Part shown: positions 11,290 to 23,365 of the stretch, piece by piece | Position numbering within the stretch: position 1 is the stretch's first letter | Layout of the letters: the number at the start of each line of letters is the position of its first letter | Assembly (NCBI GenBank): GCA_947311845.1 | Contig: CAMZMU010000117.1 | Span: 75,630,999-75,694,998, forward strand | Length of the DNA stretch: 64,000 nt | Direction: 5' to 3' | Source: Poa pratensis | Taxonomy: Eukaryota; Streptophyta; Magnoliopsida; Poales; Poaceae | Notes under the pieces: generated by a model | Told to the model about the DNA's origin: nothing | Seen by the model: only the letters and a program-made list of their open reading frames with translations | Database searches by the model: none | Translations under genes and position numbers: made by a program

Positions 11290-11599
11290 GAAAATGTACC
11301 GCTGGCGGACAGAGAGGCGTACCGCTGGCGGACAGCGCTCTCAGAACTCCTACCAGCGAGGCGTACCGCTGGCAGCCGTGGTACCTTAGCGCTGGCGGCC
11401 GAGGCTGCACGCCAGCGCTGCCAAACCTCGCGCGGGCGGGCAGAAGTAGTGCCCGCCAGCGGTAACGATCCTTACCGCTGGCGGACGGCCGCCCGCCAGC
11501 GGTAAAACGTTACCACTGGCGTAATCACCGCTGGCGGGCGCCCGCCCGGCAGCGGTAGACCATTTCCGTCCGCCAGCGGTAGGCCTTTTCCTACTAGTG
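11290..11599 (+). repeat. CACTA subterminal repeats and 3' terminal inverted repeat
   Basis: About ten direct and inverted copies of a TACCGCTGGCGG word (for example near 11299, 11324, 11483 and 11531, with inverted copies near 11450, 11507 and 11574) lead to the terminus CCTACTAGTG. Dense subterminal repeats of this kind are the transposase-binding zone of CACTA elements. Confidence 0.85.
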
Positions 11600-12094
11600 A
11601 GCAGCTTCAATAGTCGCTCCTCGGAGTCTGAAGTAAGGGCAAAGGGTGGTGTTTATATTCGTGATCTTCCACCTAGGAGAAATATGATGAATGATCAGAC
11701 GTTCTCGGGTTCTTCTCACACTGGTGGGACTGAACACAAGAGAGGCGAGGGGGAGATTACTAGCCCTGAGAAACGCCACCGGGCTAGGGCTGAGAAAAGG
11801 GACAATGGTAAGGAACCTGCTGTCCAGACTGCACGGAGGGCAAAGGCGGGAACCTACGTAAAGAAGGCTAGACAACTTGCTAGAAGTGCTCCTACTGATC
11901 GTCCACATGTGCCACTGGGCACCACTGGCAGGAAGCGTGGACAGAAGCAAGTTTGGATGCCTGTCAATGTTCAGGTTATTGAAGAGGGAAGTTCAGAATC
12001 ACAAGGGAAGAAGCAACGCACTACTGGCTCTGTTTTTGACCGGCTTGAAGATCCATCGGCGGACCCTGCAGTGCAGGGCCGCCGGGAGCAATGA
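11600..12094 (+). pseudogene. LINE ORF1, C-terminal part
   Basis: An open frame of about 165 codons, Arg/Lys-rich (KRGEGEITSPEKRHRA.., ARRAKAGTYVKKARQ), ending RREQ. It has the basic nucleic-acid-binding composition of plant L1 ORF1 tails. Its stop overlaps the next start as ATGA (12091-12094), the arrangement expected for termination-reinitiation. It lacks its N-terminus because of the CACTA insertion. Confidence 0.7.
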
Positions 12095-15000
12095 ATTGCC
12101 TAGGCCTAAACTGCCGTGGACTGGGGTTGGACGCGGCGGTAGGCGAACTACGGGACCTGTGCAGGTCATACAACCCAGCGGTGGTGTTTCTTTGCGAAAC
12201 GAAGAAACGTTCAAGAGAAATGGATAAACTGAAGTGGAGCTTGGGCTTTTCCAATGGGGTGGCAGTTGACTGTAATGGAAGGAGCGGGGGTTTAGCCCTG
12301 TGGTGGCGTGATGGAGTGGAGGTTTCTGTGAGGCCATGGTGACAATATTATCTTGATGCTAAGATCACTTTTAATGGCAAAACATGGCGGTTCAGTGGAT
12401 TTACGGTGAGCCGCGCACGGAGCAGAGAAGCAAAACCTGGGATGCACTACGGTACTTGAAATCACAGGATGATCTACCGTGGCTGTGTGCGGGGGATTTT
12501 AATGAGGTGGTATCCCAAGCGGAACAACTGGGAGGCAATCCGAGGAATCAATGGCAAATGGCAGCCTTCCGTGATTGTTTAAGCGATTGTGGGCTTTCCG
12601 ACTTGGGGTACAAGGGATACGACTTCACATGGAATAACAAGCGGGAGGGTGCAGATAATGTGCAATGCAGACTAGACCGAGCTACGGCGACAGCGTCGTT
12701 CCTCGAGATGTTCCCGCTGACCCATGTTGAACATGTTGTGACAGAAGAGTCTGATCACATGGCGCTTGTTATCAGGATCTGTGACGAGCCCCCGCGTCAA
12801 AACCCTTCCCACGCTCGAGGTTTCATGTTCGAAGAAATGTGGTTGAAACACGAAGGCTATGATGAGATGGTCAAGACTGCATGGGAATCTCGAGACATGG
12901 GGGCGAGAGGGATACGTGACCTATGGAGACAGCTCCGTGAGGTCTCCTCTGACATGAAGAAATGGAGCTTTGAGACGTTCGGCTCCGTCCGAGCGGATAT
13001 TAAGAGGCTGCGTGATCAACTCTCTAGTGCTCGAGATGCAGCGATGGTGCAGGGACCTCACCGGAGGTCCGCGAGCTCGAAAGGCAGCTCCATGAGGTCT
13101 ATGAAAAAGAGGAGATAATGTTCCGCAAGCGAGCCCGGCAGGATTGGCTTAAGGCGGGGGACCGGAATACCAAGTTCTTCTAGAACAGGGCGTCACACCG
13201 GCGAAGGAAGAACACTGTCAAAGGTTTGCGCAGACAGGATGGTACCCTATGCAACACTAACGAAGGTATGTGTGAGATGGCACAGGCTTTCTACCACAAC
13301 CTGTATTCCTCGGAGGGGTCAACAGATGGTGATCATGTTCTCAATCTGATAGATAATCTTGTTACTAATGAAATGAATCAAGCACTGACGGCGGAGCTGA
13401 CCGATAAGGAAATTACGGAGGCCCTGTTTCAGATGGGCCCAACAAAAGCCCCTGGGCCGGATGGGCTGCCAGCACTGTTTTACCAAAGACACTGGTCTTT
13501 GCTAAAAACCCATGTGTGCAAGGCTGTTAGAGATTTCTTGGCAGGAGTTGAGTGTCCTGATGACTTCAACGACACGGTGTTGGTGCTGATACCGAAGATC
13601 AACTCTCCAGAATTGCTAAGCCAGTTTAGGCCCATAAGCCTATGCAACGTGTTGTATAAGATCGCCTCGAAGGCGGTGGCAAACAGGCTAAAGAGGATCT
13701 TCCCCATTCTTATTTCAGAGGAGCAAAGCGCTTTCGTTCCGGGCAGATTAATTACTGACAATGTGTTTGTGGCGTATGAGTGTGTCCACGCCATCCGAAC
13801 GAGGAAGCGGAAGAAGCCTTTGTGTGCGGTAAAACTTGACATGATGAAAGCATACGATCGGGTGGAGTGGTCGTTTCTGGCTGACATGATGCGCCGAATG
13901 GGTTTTTCGGAGCAATGGATTCAGATGATCATGAGATGTGTTCGCTCTGTCAGATTTTCAGTCAAGTTGAATGGTTGCTACTCGGATCGTTTGCTGCCAT
14001 TGAGAGGGCTAAGGCAAGGGGATCCACTGTCCCCATACTTGTTCCTATTTTGTGTAGAAGGTTTCTCAGCCCTTCTTCGCCGAGCACAGGAGGAAAACAG
14101 GATGGCTGGTGTGAGTTTTGGTAGCAATGGCCCGACAGTGACACATCTGCTCTTTGCGGATGACAGTGTGGTGTTCCTAGAAGCCAGCACTAGTAATATG
14201 GATGCTTTGAAAGAAATTCTGCAGAGATATGAAAGTTGTTCAGGGCAGCGAGTCAATCTGCAGAAATCGTCCATCTTCTTCGGAAAAGGTTGCGGGGAAG
14301 ATGCTCGAAATTCCCTAAAGACAGCTATAGGGATTCAATGTGAGGCTTTGTCTTCACGGTATCTTGGACTGCCAACGGTGGTAGGCCGATCAAAAAGTGG
14401 TTCTTTCAAATATCTGACTGACCGTTCGAGAGCAAAGGTGGCAGGGTTGAAAGGCCAGGGTTTATCCAAGGCGGGTAAGGAGGTACTGGTCAAATCGATT
14501 CTGCAGTCCGTCTCCACCTATCCTATGGGCTGTTTTCAGCTCACGAAGGGACAATGTAAGGATTTGTCCTCTATATCCTCAAACTTCTGGTGGGGAGATG
14601 GCAAAGATAAAAGGAAGGTTCACTGGATTAGTTGGGAACGCATGTGCTCAGCTAAACGCAGTGGGGAATGGGATTCCGAGACTATAGTGATTTCAATCAG
14701 GCGCTCCTTGCTAAGCAAGCATGGAGGATGATCACAAACCTGGAGTCCTTGTGTGCTAGGGTACTACACGCCCGATATTTCAAGAACGGAGACTTCATGA
14801 AGGCGAGCTGTCCGAAACGAGCATCATACACATGGAGGAGTATCCTACATGGGCGAGATCTGTTAAAAGAAGGTTTGATATGGAGAGTGGGAAATGGGCA
14901 GCAAATTGATATATGGAAGGATAAGTGGATCCCTCGGTCCTGGCTGCAAAGACCGATGGGACACAAACCGGGAGAGGAGGTAGAGAAGGTGGCGGAGCTG

Positions 15001-16209
15001 CTGCTGCCAGGAGGGGATGGATGGGACATAAACAAGCTAAATGAGACGTTTTGTGAGGCTGATGTAGAAGACATTCTGAAAATTCCGGTGGGTAGGGCTG
15101 GATCTGATGATTATGTTGCGTGGAATTACACCAAAAACGGGATTTTCAGTGTTCGTTCTGCATATCACCTCAAACAACACCTCAAAAATCTGGCAGCGGG
15201 CAGAGCAGGTTCCTCTCGGAACTGTTCGGAGCACCAAGGTTGGCTCTCATTATGGGCTGCAAATGTTCCTAGCAAAGTAAAGGTTCACTGCTGGAGGCTG
15301 ATTAAGAATGGGCTTGCGGTTGGGGATGAGCTACGCCGAAGAAAGATCAAGGAGGGAGTGCGTTGCATTGTCTGTAACAGGGATGAGACACTTCACCACA
15401 GATTCTGGGCGTGTCCGCATTCAGTTCGGACATGGGAGATCCTTCGTGAACGCACGTCGCTGGAGTTGACAGCAGCTCCAAGGGACTGCCGAACGCACGG
15501 TGAGCTCCAGTCTTGGCTTCTTGACTGGTTGGCAACTTTGAAGGAGCAGGAGCTGGGCGTAGTGATGATGACGGTGTACCATCTGTGGCTGGCACGCAAT
15601 GATGCTCGCGATGAGCCCATGATCGAGGACCCCGATCGAACTGCTCGCCGGATTCTGGCGCTGCTGGATGAGTGGCGGAACTTAAAGGATGGCGCAGGAG
15701 CGCACGCGCCCAAGGAGACGGAGCACTGGCTCCCTCCTGCTGAGGGCTGGCATAAAGCAAATACGGATGGGGGCCTAGATACCGGAGAAGGACATTGCGG
15801 TGTGGGAGTGATTCTCAGAGATCACCATGGCATGGCGCTTGCGGGTGCTTGCCATTTTTATCCTCGCGTGTCGGATCCGGAACGGGCTGAGCTGCTAGCC
15901 TGTCGTCGCGGCGTTCAACTGGCAAAGGACATGGGGGTGAGGAGGCTAGTCCTGGAGACGGACTGCGCTGCCGCGGTGAGCAAGCTGGGAAAGATGGAGA
16001 AGGATCGGTCTGGACATGGACCTCTTGTTGAAGAAATCAAGGCGATGCTGCGAGATTTCGACGATATGGTGGTCAAGCATGTGAGACGGTCGGGCAATGG
16101 GGTGGCACACCAATTAGCTAGGGAAGGCTGCATGAATAAAATGTGTAATAGCTGGGTAGACTTTTATCCTGATTTTGTAAGGAACGCACTGGACATGGAC
16201 GTGAGTTAA
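12091..16209 (+). pseudogene. LINE ORF2: endonuclease, reverse transcriptase, zf-RVT, RNase H
   Basis: The endonuclease domain starts MNCLGLNCRGLG and shows GDFNEV and the SDHMAL active-site motif near 12750. Reverse transcriptase (13226-14731) shows [26 protein letters not shown], a palm-like [28 protein letters not shown] and the catalytic FADD. A zf-RVT segment (PSKVKVHCWRL..., CIVCNRDETLHHRFWACP) and an RNase H domain (NTDGGLDTGEG, AELLACRRGVQLA, ETDCAAAV) follow, as in many plant L1 elements. The frame is broken by a stop at 12340, a shift near 12400, a shift near 13070, a stop at 13181 and a shift near 14665. All catalytic motifs remain readable, so decay is recent to moderate. Confidence 0.9.
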
Positions 16210-16249
16210 TAAAGATGCAGCCACATTTAATCTCAAAAAAAAAAAAAAA

Positions 16250-17331
16250 GAGGACAGAGTCCACACGTGATTATTTAAACGCATAACTGGGCTGCCATCT
16301 CCCATGACAATGTACCCTAGCTTTTGCATAGTTGATTCGAAGCATGCATACCTGTGTGCAAATTGCAGGTGCATGCAAACGTTATCTTCCCCATTTAGAA
16401 CTAGACGAGATGGTGACACATTGTGTGAGGTCGGCAAGCAAAGTAGCTAGCGAACGAAGTCGAAAATGATAGGTCTCGTATCATCATCTGATCCATGGGG
16501 ATATATATACAAGTGTGTATAGGATATTGTGACCATCCTAGTGGACAATCTGATTCAAAGGAGTTGTGATATGCATGATTAGAAGGAATCAGAATGCAAT
16601 GTTGATGGATCAATATGACAGATACGAAATTGTTACTTAGCCAGCTACCTAGCTGACATTTGGTGGTATATTATTCAAATGATGAGTGCTCTCATAGGTT
16701 TGCCAAAGATATCATTACATCTCGAGTACATGCGACAATTTCAGATGTAAAAACAAACCATACACAATGTGTAGAGAGAACTATGAGTATTATTGATGTA
16801 CGTTACGTTATGTCGGGTCAGTCCAACGCCATGTTCATAACATGTGTCCTCATCATTGTCTTAATGTTCCATGTATATGATTTGCGCAACATAGTTATCA
16901 ACCGATATATAATCTCCCGACTAGAGACAAATTTAGAATAACCATACAATTATAGAGTTTCACAACCATGTCACACATTTGCCAATCAATGCAAAGACAT
17001 TACTTCAGTAACATTGAATAAGTCATGGATACAACGAAATATCTTCAACTCAATGATTGTCTAAAGGCCATATTTGTAACACTAGACCCTTCTAGTTTCA
17101 CTCATATTAATTCCATGTGTATTTAAATAGTTAAAAATGTAACTGCTAATGTTATCCAGCAACCATACGTAGTAGTCAATTTATATTCATTTAGATATTG
17201 GTGCTATGATCACATCCATCCTTTTTGCAGTAGTGACTTAATCTTGATTGAAAAAATACTCACGCCATGCTGAACTTGGTAATTCAACATAAGTTCGTTG
17301 TGATGAGTCATCGTTAGCAGATGGAAATATG
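16250..17331. other. intergenic, no gene recognised
   Basis: AT-rich sequence without supported coding frames, RNA genes or clear repeats. Confidence 0.5.
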
Positions 17332-17333
17332 TA

Positions 17334-17573
17334 GTCCCTCCGTTCCAATGAATAAAACATATAAATTTAGTCAAAACTCGCTATACTCGAAGTTTCATCA
17401 CTGTTATAGAGAAATAAATGAACTATGTTTAAGTATATCACCATAAAAAATGTTTTCATAATGTGTACATTTAATATGTAGATGTTCTTATTTTACTATA
17501 TATATTTGGTTAAACTTAGTAAGCTTTAACTTTTGCCAAAAAATTATGTGGCTTATTCATTGGAAAAGGGGAA
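17334..17573. repeat. Stowaway-type MITE
   Basis: It starts GTCCCTCCGTTCCAATGAAT after a TA. The right end, TTCATTGGAAAAGGGGAAG before TA, is the decayed inverted copy. TA target and CTCCCTCCGT-like ends are Stowaway (Tc1/Mariner) hallmarks. Confidence 0.7.
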
Positions 17574-17691
17574 GTATGTGTTAATGGATAAAAAATGTTG
17601 AATATATTTTTGCAGGAAATATTTCAATACACGTCAAAATCAGGAAATTTGTTACCCGAACACAGCTTTATTAGTGTTTGAAAAGGTTAAT

Positions 17692-17953
17692 AGCTGCTCC
17701 CCGTGTCCACAAATAAGTGTACATTTAGTTCTGTAATAAGTCAAACATTTTGAATTTGAGCAACTATATAACAATTAGTAATATTTATAACACCAAATTA
17801 ATATAATTAGATTAATCTTAAAACATAGTTTCATAACGGCTAATTTCATGCATGTTATAAATATTGTAAATATTTTATAAAGTTGGTCAAACTTTAAAAA
17901 AATTGAATGAGGCCGGAACTAAAAGTACACTTATTCATGGATGAAGGGAGCAA
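17692..17953. repeat. Stowaway-like MITE, decayed
   Basis: The left end (GCTCCCCGTGTCCACAAATA) and right end (TTATTCATGGATGAAGGGAG) are imperfect inverted copies. Both carry the AAGTGTAC motif just inside. Confidence 0.55.
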
Positions 17954-18131
17954 TAGCTATTTAGTAACATGCATGGTTGACTTGACAAAAAAATGTATTA
18001 GTTGAAGTATTGTTACTCAGGACTTGTAAGTTTATAAGATGGTTTAAAACATTAGTTGGAATTAGTTCCAACTATGATCATCAATGGAATAACAAGTGGC
18101 CATATTGTAGCGTTTAGCACATCTCTATCCG

Positions 18132-18536
18132 GAGCCACAAACGGAGGCTGAGCTCCATGGAGCTCTTTAATGTGAAAAAAATGAAATTCATATTTTTCAA
18201 GTTTCAAAAAAAAATGGAAAACAATCTCGGATTTAGATGATGATGTATTATATCAACGTGAAAAATCTCAACTTAAAAATAATTCATATTCTGCGCTACA
18301 TAAAGATTAAAAAAATCTTAGAGATTTGGGAGAGTTGAAATTAGACTTGTTCACTATACTTTCAAATTAATATTTGTCATATTTGTGTAGCCCAAAATAG
18401 AAGATATTTCTAGGTGAGATTTTACACGTTGGTAGAATATAACATTGTTCCTTTTTAGAATTTTTTATATTTTTTGAAATATGAGTTTTGAATTTTTCAA
18501 AATAAAGTGCTCCCTAGCTCGGCCCCCATGTGTCTG
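18132..18536. repeat. MITE of a GAGCTCCATGGAGCTC family, copy 1
   Basis: The left arm reads ACAAACGGAGGCTGAGCTCC and the right arm, in reverse complement, ACATGGGGGCCGAGCTAGGG. Both are followed inward by a TTTATTTTGAAAA-like A/T-rich stretch. The interior is AT-rich with no coding. Two relatives lie at 21265-21634 and about 36805-37004. Confidence 0.6.
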
Positions 18537-19120
18537 CACTCCATCTCTATCAATATAATGCAGCCCCCCTGTAATTCGGCACAGCAAATGGTTCTAACCT
18601 TTAATAGTATCTTGATTAATTATCTTGAAAATGATTTTCTTTTTATTAAGTTGCGACAAATCGAATTATGGGAAATTTTGTATTAACTAAAGACGCTGAA
18701 ACAGCCACCATTTTAGCCAGCAAATTTTGTGACACTGCATATTCTTGACTGAAGTTAGCGTGCCTAGGATCAGGACTGCATAGATGTGATTGCGTTTGCT
18801 GCCATGTGGCTGGCTGTGCATGAACAGAGGAGAGGATAGTGGCAAATCCATGTGTTTCAGCCGCAGCTGCACAAGCACCACCACACAGCTGTACAAACCT
18901 TTTCAGGAGCCATGGGTGCATATTAACTTTGCCGCATTAAGGAGGTGACGTTGCTCTCATGGGTCACATTCAGTTGTGTTTGTGGCAATTACATGTTCAA
19001 GGCCCCCAGTGCGTAACGGTCCCATGACCTGTAAATCAAAAGCTTCAAAAGTAAAAAGCTATGTCTTTTTTTTTGTCAGAGTTAGAAAATGTTTATGTGC
19101 AAGGACAAGTGAATCTGTCG
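18537..19120. other. intergenic, no gene recognised
   Basis: Contains only short chance frames. A 91-codon minus-strand frame at 18646-18921 shows no recognisable motif. Confidence 0.4.
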
Positions 19121-19860
19121 TTCCTAACCTAGGCGGAGCCGCCAGCGGTTCCACAGCCAAGTTCTTCATCGGTGATCCGCCTCTCCCCTTCCCCTATGTT
19201 CGCCGTCTTGGCGGCACAAGAGGGAGGGGAGCTCCGACTCTCGTTCGTGTGGTGTTTTCGTCCTAATTTTTTAGGTTTCATGTATTCTCTGTCTGCGTCA
19301 TGGTGGACCTGATGCCAATGGTGCTCATCGGAATAATGGTCTCCCAGCCCTTGCTCCTGCTCGTCGGAGGTGTTGCTGGCGCCGGCGAGAGGCTTGTGGA
19401 GTTCAAGCTGTCGGAGCAGTTTCAATCTGACGTTGCGTCTAGACGTGACAGCGGGAAGGGGCTGCTCTTTTAGTACGACGGTGCTGACTGCTGTGGATAT
19501 GCGGAAGATAGTAGGGGATCCGACTGTCTGCTGAGGGATTGGGTGGCGTTAGCCCCAAATCCGACATTGAAGAGGCTCGGAGGGCTCCTCCGGCCGATGT
19601 TACGTAGCGGAATAGATCTAGCCTTATGGGGCTGGTGGCTTTTGCGGCTCATTAACGCCTTATGGAAAGGGGTTTCTTCAGCGTCAAGATGTGGACCAAC
19701 TGCTGGTGTTCGATCTTCTTCTCCGGCGACGGCGGAAGACGTGGATACTTGGTAGTTGCGGCGATTTGCAGCAGTTTAATCGCTTGTTTTTTTTTCAAAT
19801 TTTATGTTGGTTATATTCGTGTCATTTTTGTATCCATACTTTTATCAATATAAGTGATTT
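19121..19860. other. GC-rich island of unknown nature
   Basis: GC content rises sharply against the AT-rich surroundings, then ends in an AT-rich tail reading TATCAATATAAGTGATTTATG at 19844-19864. No long frame or known domain was found. It could be the 3' part of a retroelement or a decayed gene fragment. Confidence 0.3.
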
Positions 19861-19864
19861 ATGC

Positions 19865-21264
19865 GTACAATATATAATGAAAATGACAAGTGAATCTAAT
19901 GGGACCCGGTGTCCCGTCCTATGCATCCATCAGATCACAATTAATTTCACCATGGAAACTTGATGTCCATCAAAAGCTCCGTGGAGAAGACACAAAGAGG
20001 GATAACAACATGTATACATAACCTGGAAGATGATTAAGAGATCTATCTTGTTTATGTGCATGTCTTTTCTGTCCAACGAAAAAAAACTAAATCAAAATCA
20101 TTGCATGACATAATATGCTCAGTGTGATCCTGATACATATTCCAGCGATGTAGGTTTGTTGCCTAGCTAGCTCATGTCCTGCAATAAATTAATTAATTGA
20201 CAACTACTTGCATGCTTATCAGTGAGTAGATTGTTTACGCCTAATCTAGGAGAAGAGATGGTGCTCGCTGACAAGGTGTGACAGGTGACGGCTAAAAAGT
20301 TTAATCATGCGAAAAATTAAATCAATTTATGTGGGAGCGAGATCTTCGACGTATTTTCTATGACCATGCAAACCAGTAGCAAATCCAATCCGAAGAACAC
20401 AGCACATATTGATTATACAAAATAAATTCTGTTCACTTTAATGTGGAGCTTCCCTTTAGGAGCTTAGCCCAATAGTGCCCAACGGCCGAACGGACCAGCC
20501 GGGGTTGGGTTGTGTCTTTTCCGTTACTTGATTTGTCTGGCCCATGAACCATTCAGCAACTGATCCAAAAAAAATTTATAGTTTAACTGGGCCGTTCAGG
20601 CCGCATCCTGAAGACAGAGCTTGCCAAGAACAAACTCGGTTTCCAAGCCTTTTTAGGTTTGTTTTCCATAAATTCTTACATATATGATTTTTCAGTTCTT
20701 CTGTTCATTCCTGCAAATAGGTCGGATCAAATATATGGTGCTTGTGATCTCAAGTTATTAGTTTCTCATGTATGTGTGCTCCCGGTAGAAATTTCAACAT
20801 TCACATTGAACTCTTTTCTGTACTCATTGACATTGGGTCAAGACACTTGTTATATGTTATATGCAGATGTTCTATCCGAAATTACTACTCAGAAGGCACG
20901 TGACCAGAGAATAAATGCATGGTGTCGATGTGTAAATCACTTATTTTTCACTTAAAGATGTGGTGTACATTTCGGATTTTGGACTTCTGCGGATTATTTG
21001 TCGAAAGCTTGGTGTGACTATTTGCTATCATATTACACCTTATAATCATTTCTATGAAGAAAATGTTCAACACATTGTACCTACTTTAATTTCAAACTTG
21101 AGAATGAGTACACAAACAGAAATATGGTGGTATCTATACCGGGGTCTTCTAAAAACATGGCCCAAATCTGTAATTGGCAAGGACTATAGGAGATAAGGAA
21201 AGTACTCGGAGTTCCATCTACTAAGAAATGGTACCCCTAAGTAGTGTAAAACGATATGAGACTG
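19865..21264. other. intergenic, no gene recognised
   Basis: AT-rich, with no supported coding frame and no clear repeat. Confidence 0.4.
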
Positions 21265-21634
21265 GACAAATGGAGATCGAGCTCTATGGAGCCCTTTATT
21301 TTGAAAATTTGAAAATCATATTTTGAAGTTTTAAAGAAGTGTGAAAAAGTCTAAAGAAATAAATATCTTATATTTCGGGTTGCACAAAAATGATATAGTC
21401 TGACATTAGAAAGTAGGGAACTGTGTAAAATTTCAACTCTTACAAATATGTCAGATTCTATTGTTTTCATGTAGCCCTGAATATAAAACATTTTGATTTC
21501 AGATCTACACATTGGTAGAATAGAACAGTGTCTACATTCAGGATTTATTTCAGATTTTTTTGAACTACAAAATATGATTTCGGATTTTTTCAAATAAATA
21601 GCTACAGGGAGTTCGGCCTCTATTTGTGGTTTCT
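21265..21634. repeat. MITE of the GAGCTCCATGGAGCTC family, copy 2
   Basis: The left arm ACAAATGGAGATCGAGCTCT pairs with a right arm that reads, in reverse complement, ACAAATAGAGGCCGAACTCC. Inner sequence matches the copy at 18132-18536 (CACATTGGTAGAATAGAACA versus a similar CACGTTGGTAGAATATAACA). Confidence 0.6.
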
Positions 21635-22202
21635 CATAACGATATGCAGTATATCTTCATAAGACTATTATATAAGTTAAGCATACACTGATGCACTAGA
21701 TCTCATATAAAACTGAAAAGAAACAAGGTTGGCGTGACTCGATTGAGTGTGGGGGGGGGTGGTGGTTCGAGTGGCCATGCAAAAGCGTTCTCTGCTACTA
21801 GGAGCTAACATTCAAAACTATAGAAGCGTCCCCAGCCAGCCAAGCCACCATCATGCTTGGGGACGTGTGCATATCCTCTCCATGCTACGTCCACAATCAA
21901 GTCGAGAGCATGGGCGCGATCCCAACTTTGCCCCTTAAACTTAATCCAGTGTTCCTTAAAATATTTTTTTTCTAAAAAAACGTACTTACTCGGATAATCA
22001 TTCTCAGTTATCTCATACATGGTTTATCACGGGTGTTTGTTTCTAGTTTTTGTGCAGTGCACCGAGTAGCCTCACAGCTACCATGGACTGTAAACCTAGG
22101 GACAGAGAGGGGATTCTAATGGCATAGTAAACCGCGTTTCTGCCTTAACCGATTTGGCAGATCGAACAGCCAGAGCTGCTACCTTTTGCTTGCAAAATTT
22201 GG
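21635..22202. other. intergenic, no gene recognised
   Basis: Nothing supported apart from a short G run at 21750-21759. Confidence 0.4.
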
Positions 22203-22204
22203 TA

Positions 22205-22298
22205 CTACCTTTGATCCGAATTAATTGTCGAGAGTTGAATACAACGTTTGAGCTGTACTAGTTGTCCGTCTGCGACAAATAAAAGGGATCGGAGGGAG
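22205..22298. repeat. small Stowaway MITE
   Basis: TA-flanked. The ends CTACCTTTGATCCGAATTAA and, in reverse complement of the right side, CTCCCTCCGATCCCTTTTAT form an imperfect terminal inverted repeat of about 26 bp. Confidence 0.7.
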
Positions 22299-22301
22299 TA
22301 C

Positions 22302-23365
22302 TTAGATCGTAGGTATCGACTTAATGAACAAATCTTATCGTTGGTTGCAAGGTAAGATCACTTTGCTAGACCATCAAAGGTTCATAACGTTGATAACATA
22401 GTAAAGATGAAGATCGCCATGGAATCGCACGTGTTCCACTGACAAAAAAACAAGCGATAACCTCGCATGTGCAAAGTTGTTTTATGGATCCGTCTAGGGA
22501 TGATAGTGAGAGATAGGTGGCAATGGCATGCACCTTCCAACCAAAGATACATCCTCGATCTTGTCCTAGCTAGAAGCCTCCTGCTAGAAATCTCTGTTAT
22601 AAAGTGAATGGTTCTTACTGGGTCTAAAGGGGGTTAAAGAGGCCAAACGTATGGCCTTGTTTTGCTTTAACATTGGCTTGGTGCTCTTTATATCACCTAT
22701 CCATTTTTGTCTTTTACTTTCCATCGGCCACTCAAGTCAGCAGCGTTTGCTTGAAAAAATCTGACTTTTTTAATGGTGAAAAACTCACTTCAAATGCTCC
22801 AATATTTCCCTTTGATTGCACCTAATAATTTCGGTGCATTGAGCTGACCATCAAGTACACTGAGGAAGATCATCTGTCTATATGTGTCAAAACCTAAAAG
22901 TGGAAATAAAGCAAGTACTCACTCATCAATCATTTCTCATCCGTAAAAACTTTGATTCGTTTTCATGTATATGCAGTGCGTAACCTTGTCTTGAAAGTAA
23001 TCCATGTGAATGAGCAGTGGAGTTTGCAGGAGGAAAAGATGCAAAGCATGGCAGGCTGAAAATTGTCAATCTCCACCTTTTGTTGTTCGGCATCTTCCTT
23101 TCCTAGTAAAGGGTCACCACACATATTGTTTTCTTTTTTATGTTACTTCACACTGATTTCATACAAGGTATCATGTTCCCTAGTACTAGATGGAGGTCAT
23201 AACAACGAATGATTATGTAATAGTAGAAGGAAATTGTGGGATAAAGATATAAAGTTTGATTTGAATTCATGGATCAATTTAGTATAGCTTGGGAATGATA
23301 AAAAAAGGGTGAGCACCACGGGTAAGGTTTTATTCTGGAAATCCATGCACTAGTATAGATTAGAC
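22302..23365. other. intergenic, no gene recognised
   Basis: No supported coding frame, RNA gene or repeat. Confidence 0.4.

Larger units (their letters stand above)
7244..11599 (+). mobile_element. CACTA (En/Spm) DNA transposon, 3' part
   Basis: Coding sequence typical of grass CACTA elements is followed by a repeat-rich subterminal region. The element ends exactly at 11599 in CTACTAGTG, the reverse complement of a CACTAGTAG terminus. Its 5' half lies beyond the gypsy insertion and so outside the window. The right flank is LINE ORF1, so this element jumped into the LINE first and the gypsy element came later. Confidence 0.88.
11600..16249 (+). mobile_element. L1-type LINE (non-LTR retrotransposon), interrupted at its 5' side by the CACTA
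   Basis: The 3' part of ORF1, a complete but broken ORF2 (endonuclease, reverse transcriptase, zf-RVT, RNase H), a very short 3' UTR and a 15-A tail at 16235-16249 are present. The 5' end must lie on the far side of the CACTA, outside the window. Four or more frame breaks in ORF2 show that it is inactive. Confidence 0.9.

Noticed and set aside
18646..18921. 91-codon minus-strand frame with a Cys/Ala-rich start
   Set aside because: No recognisable domain, no promoter or neighbouring exon, AT-rich surroundings; likely chance.
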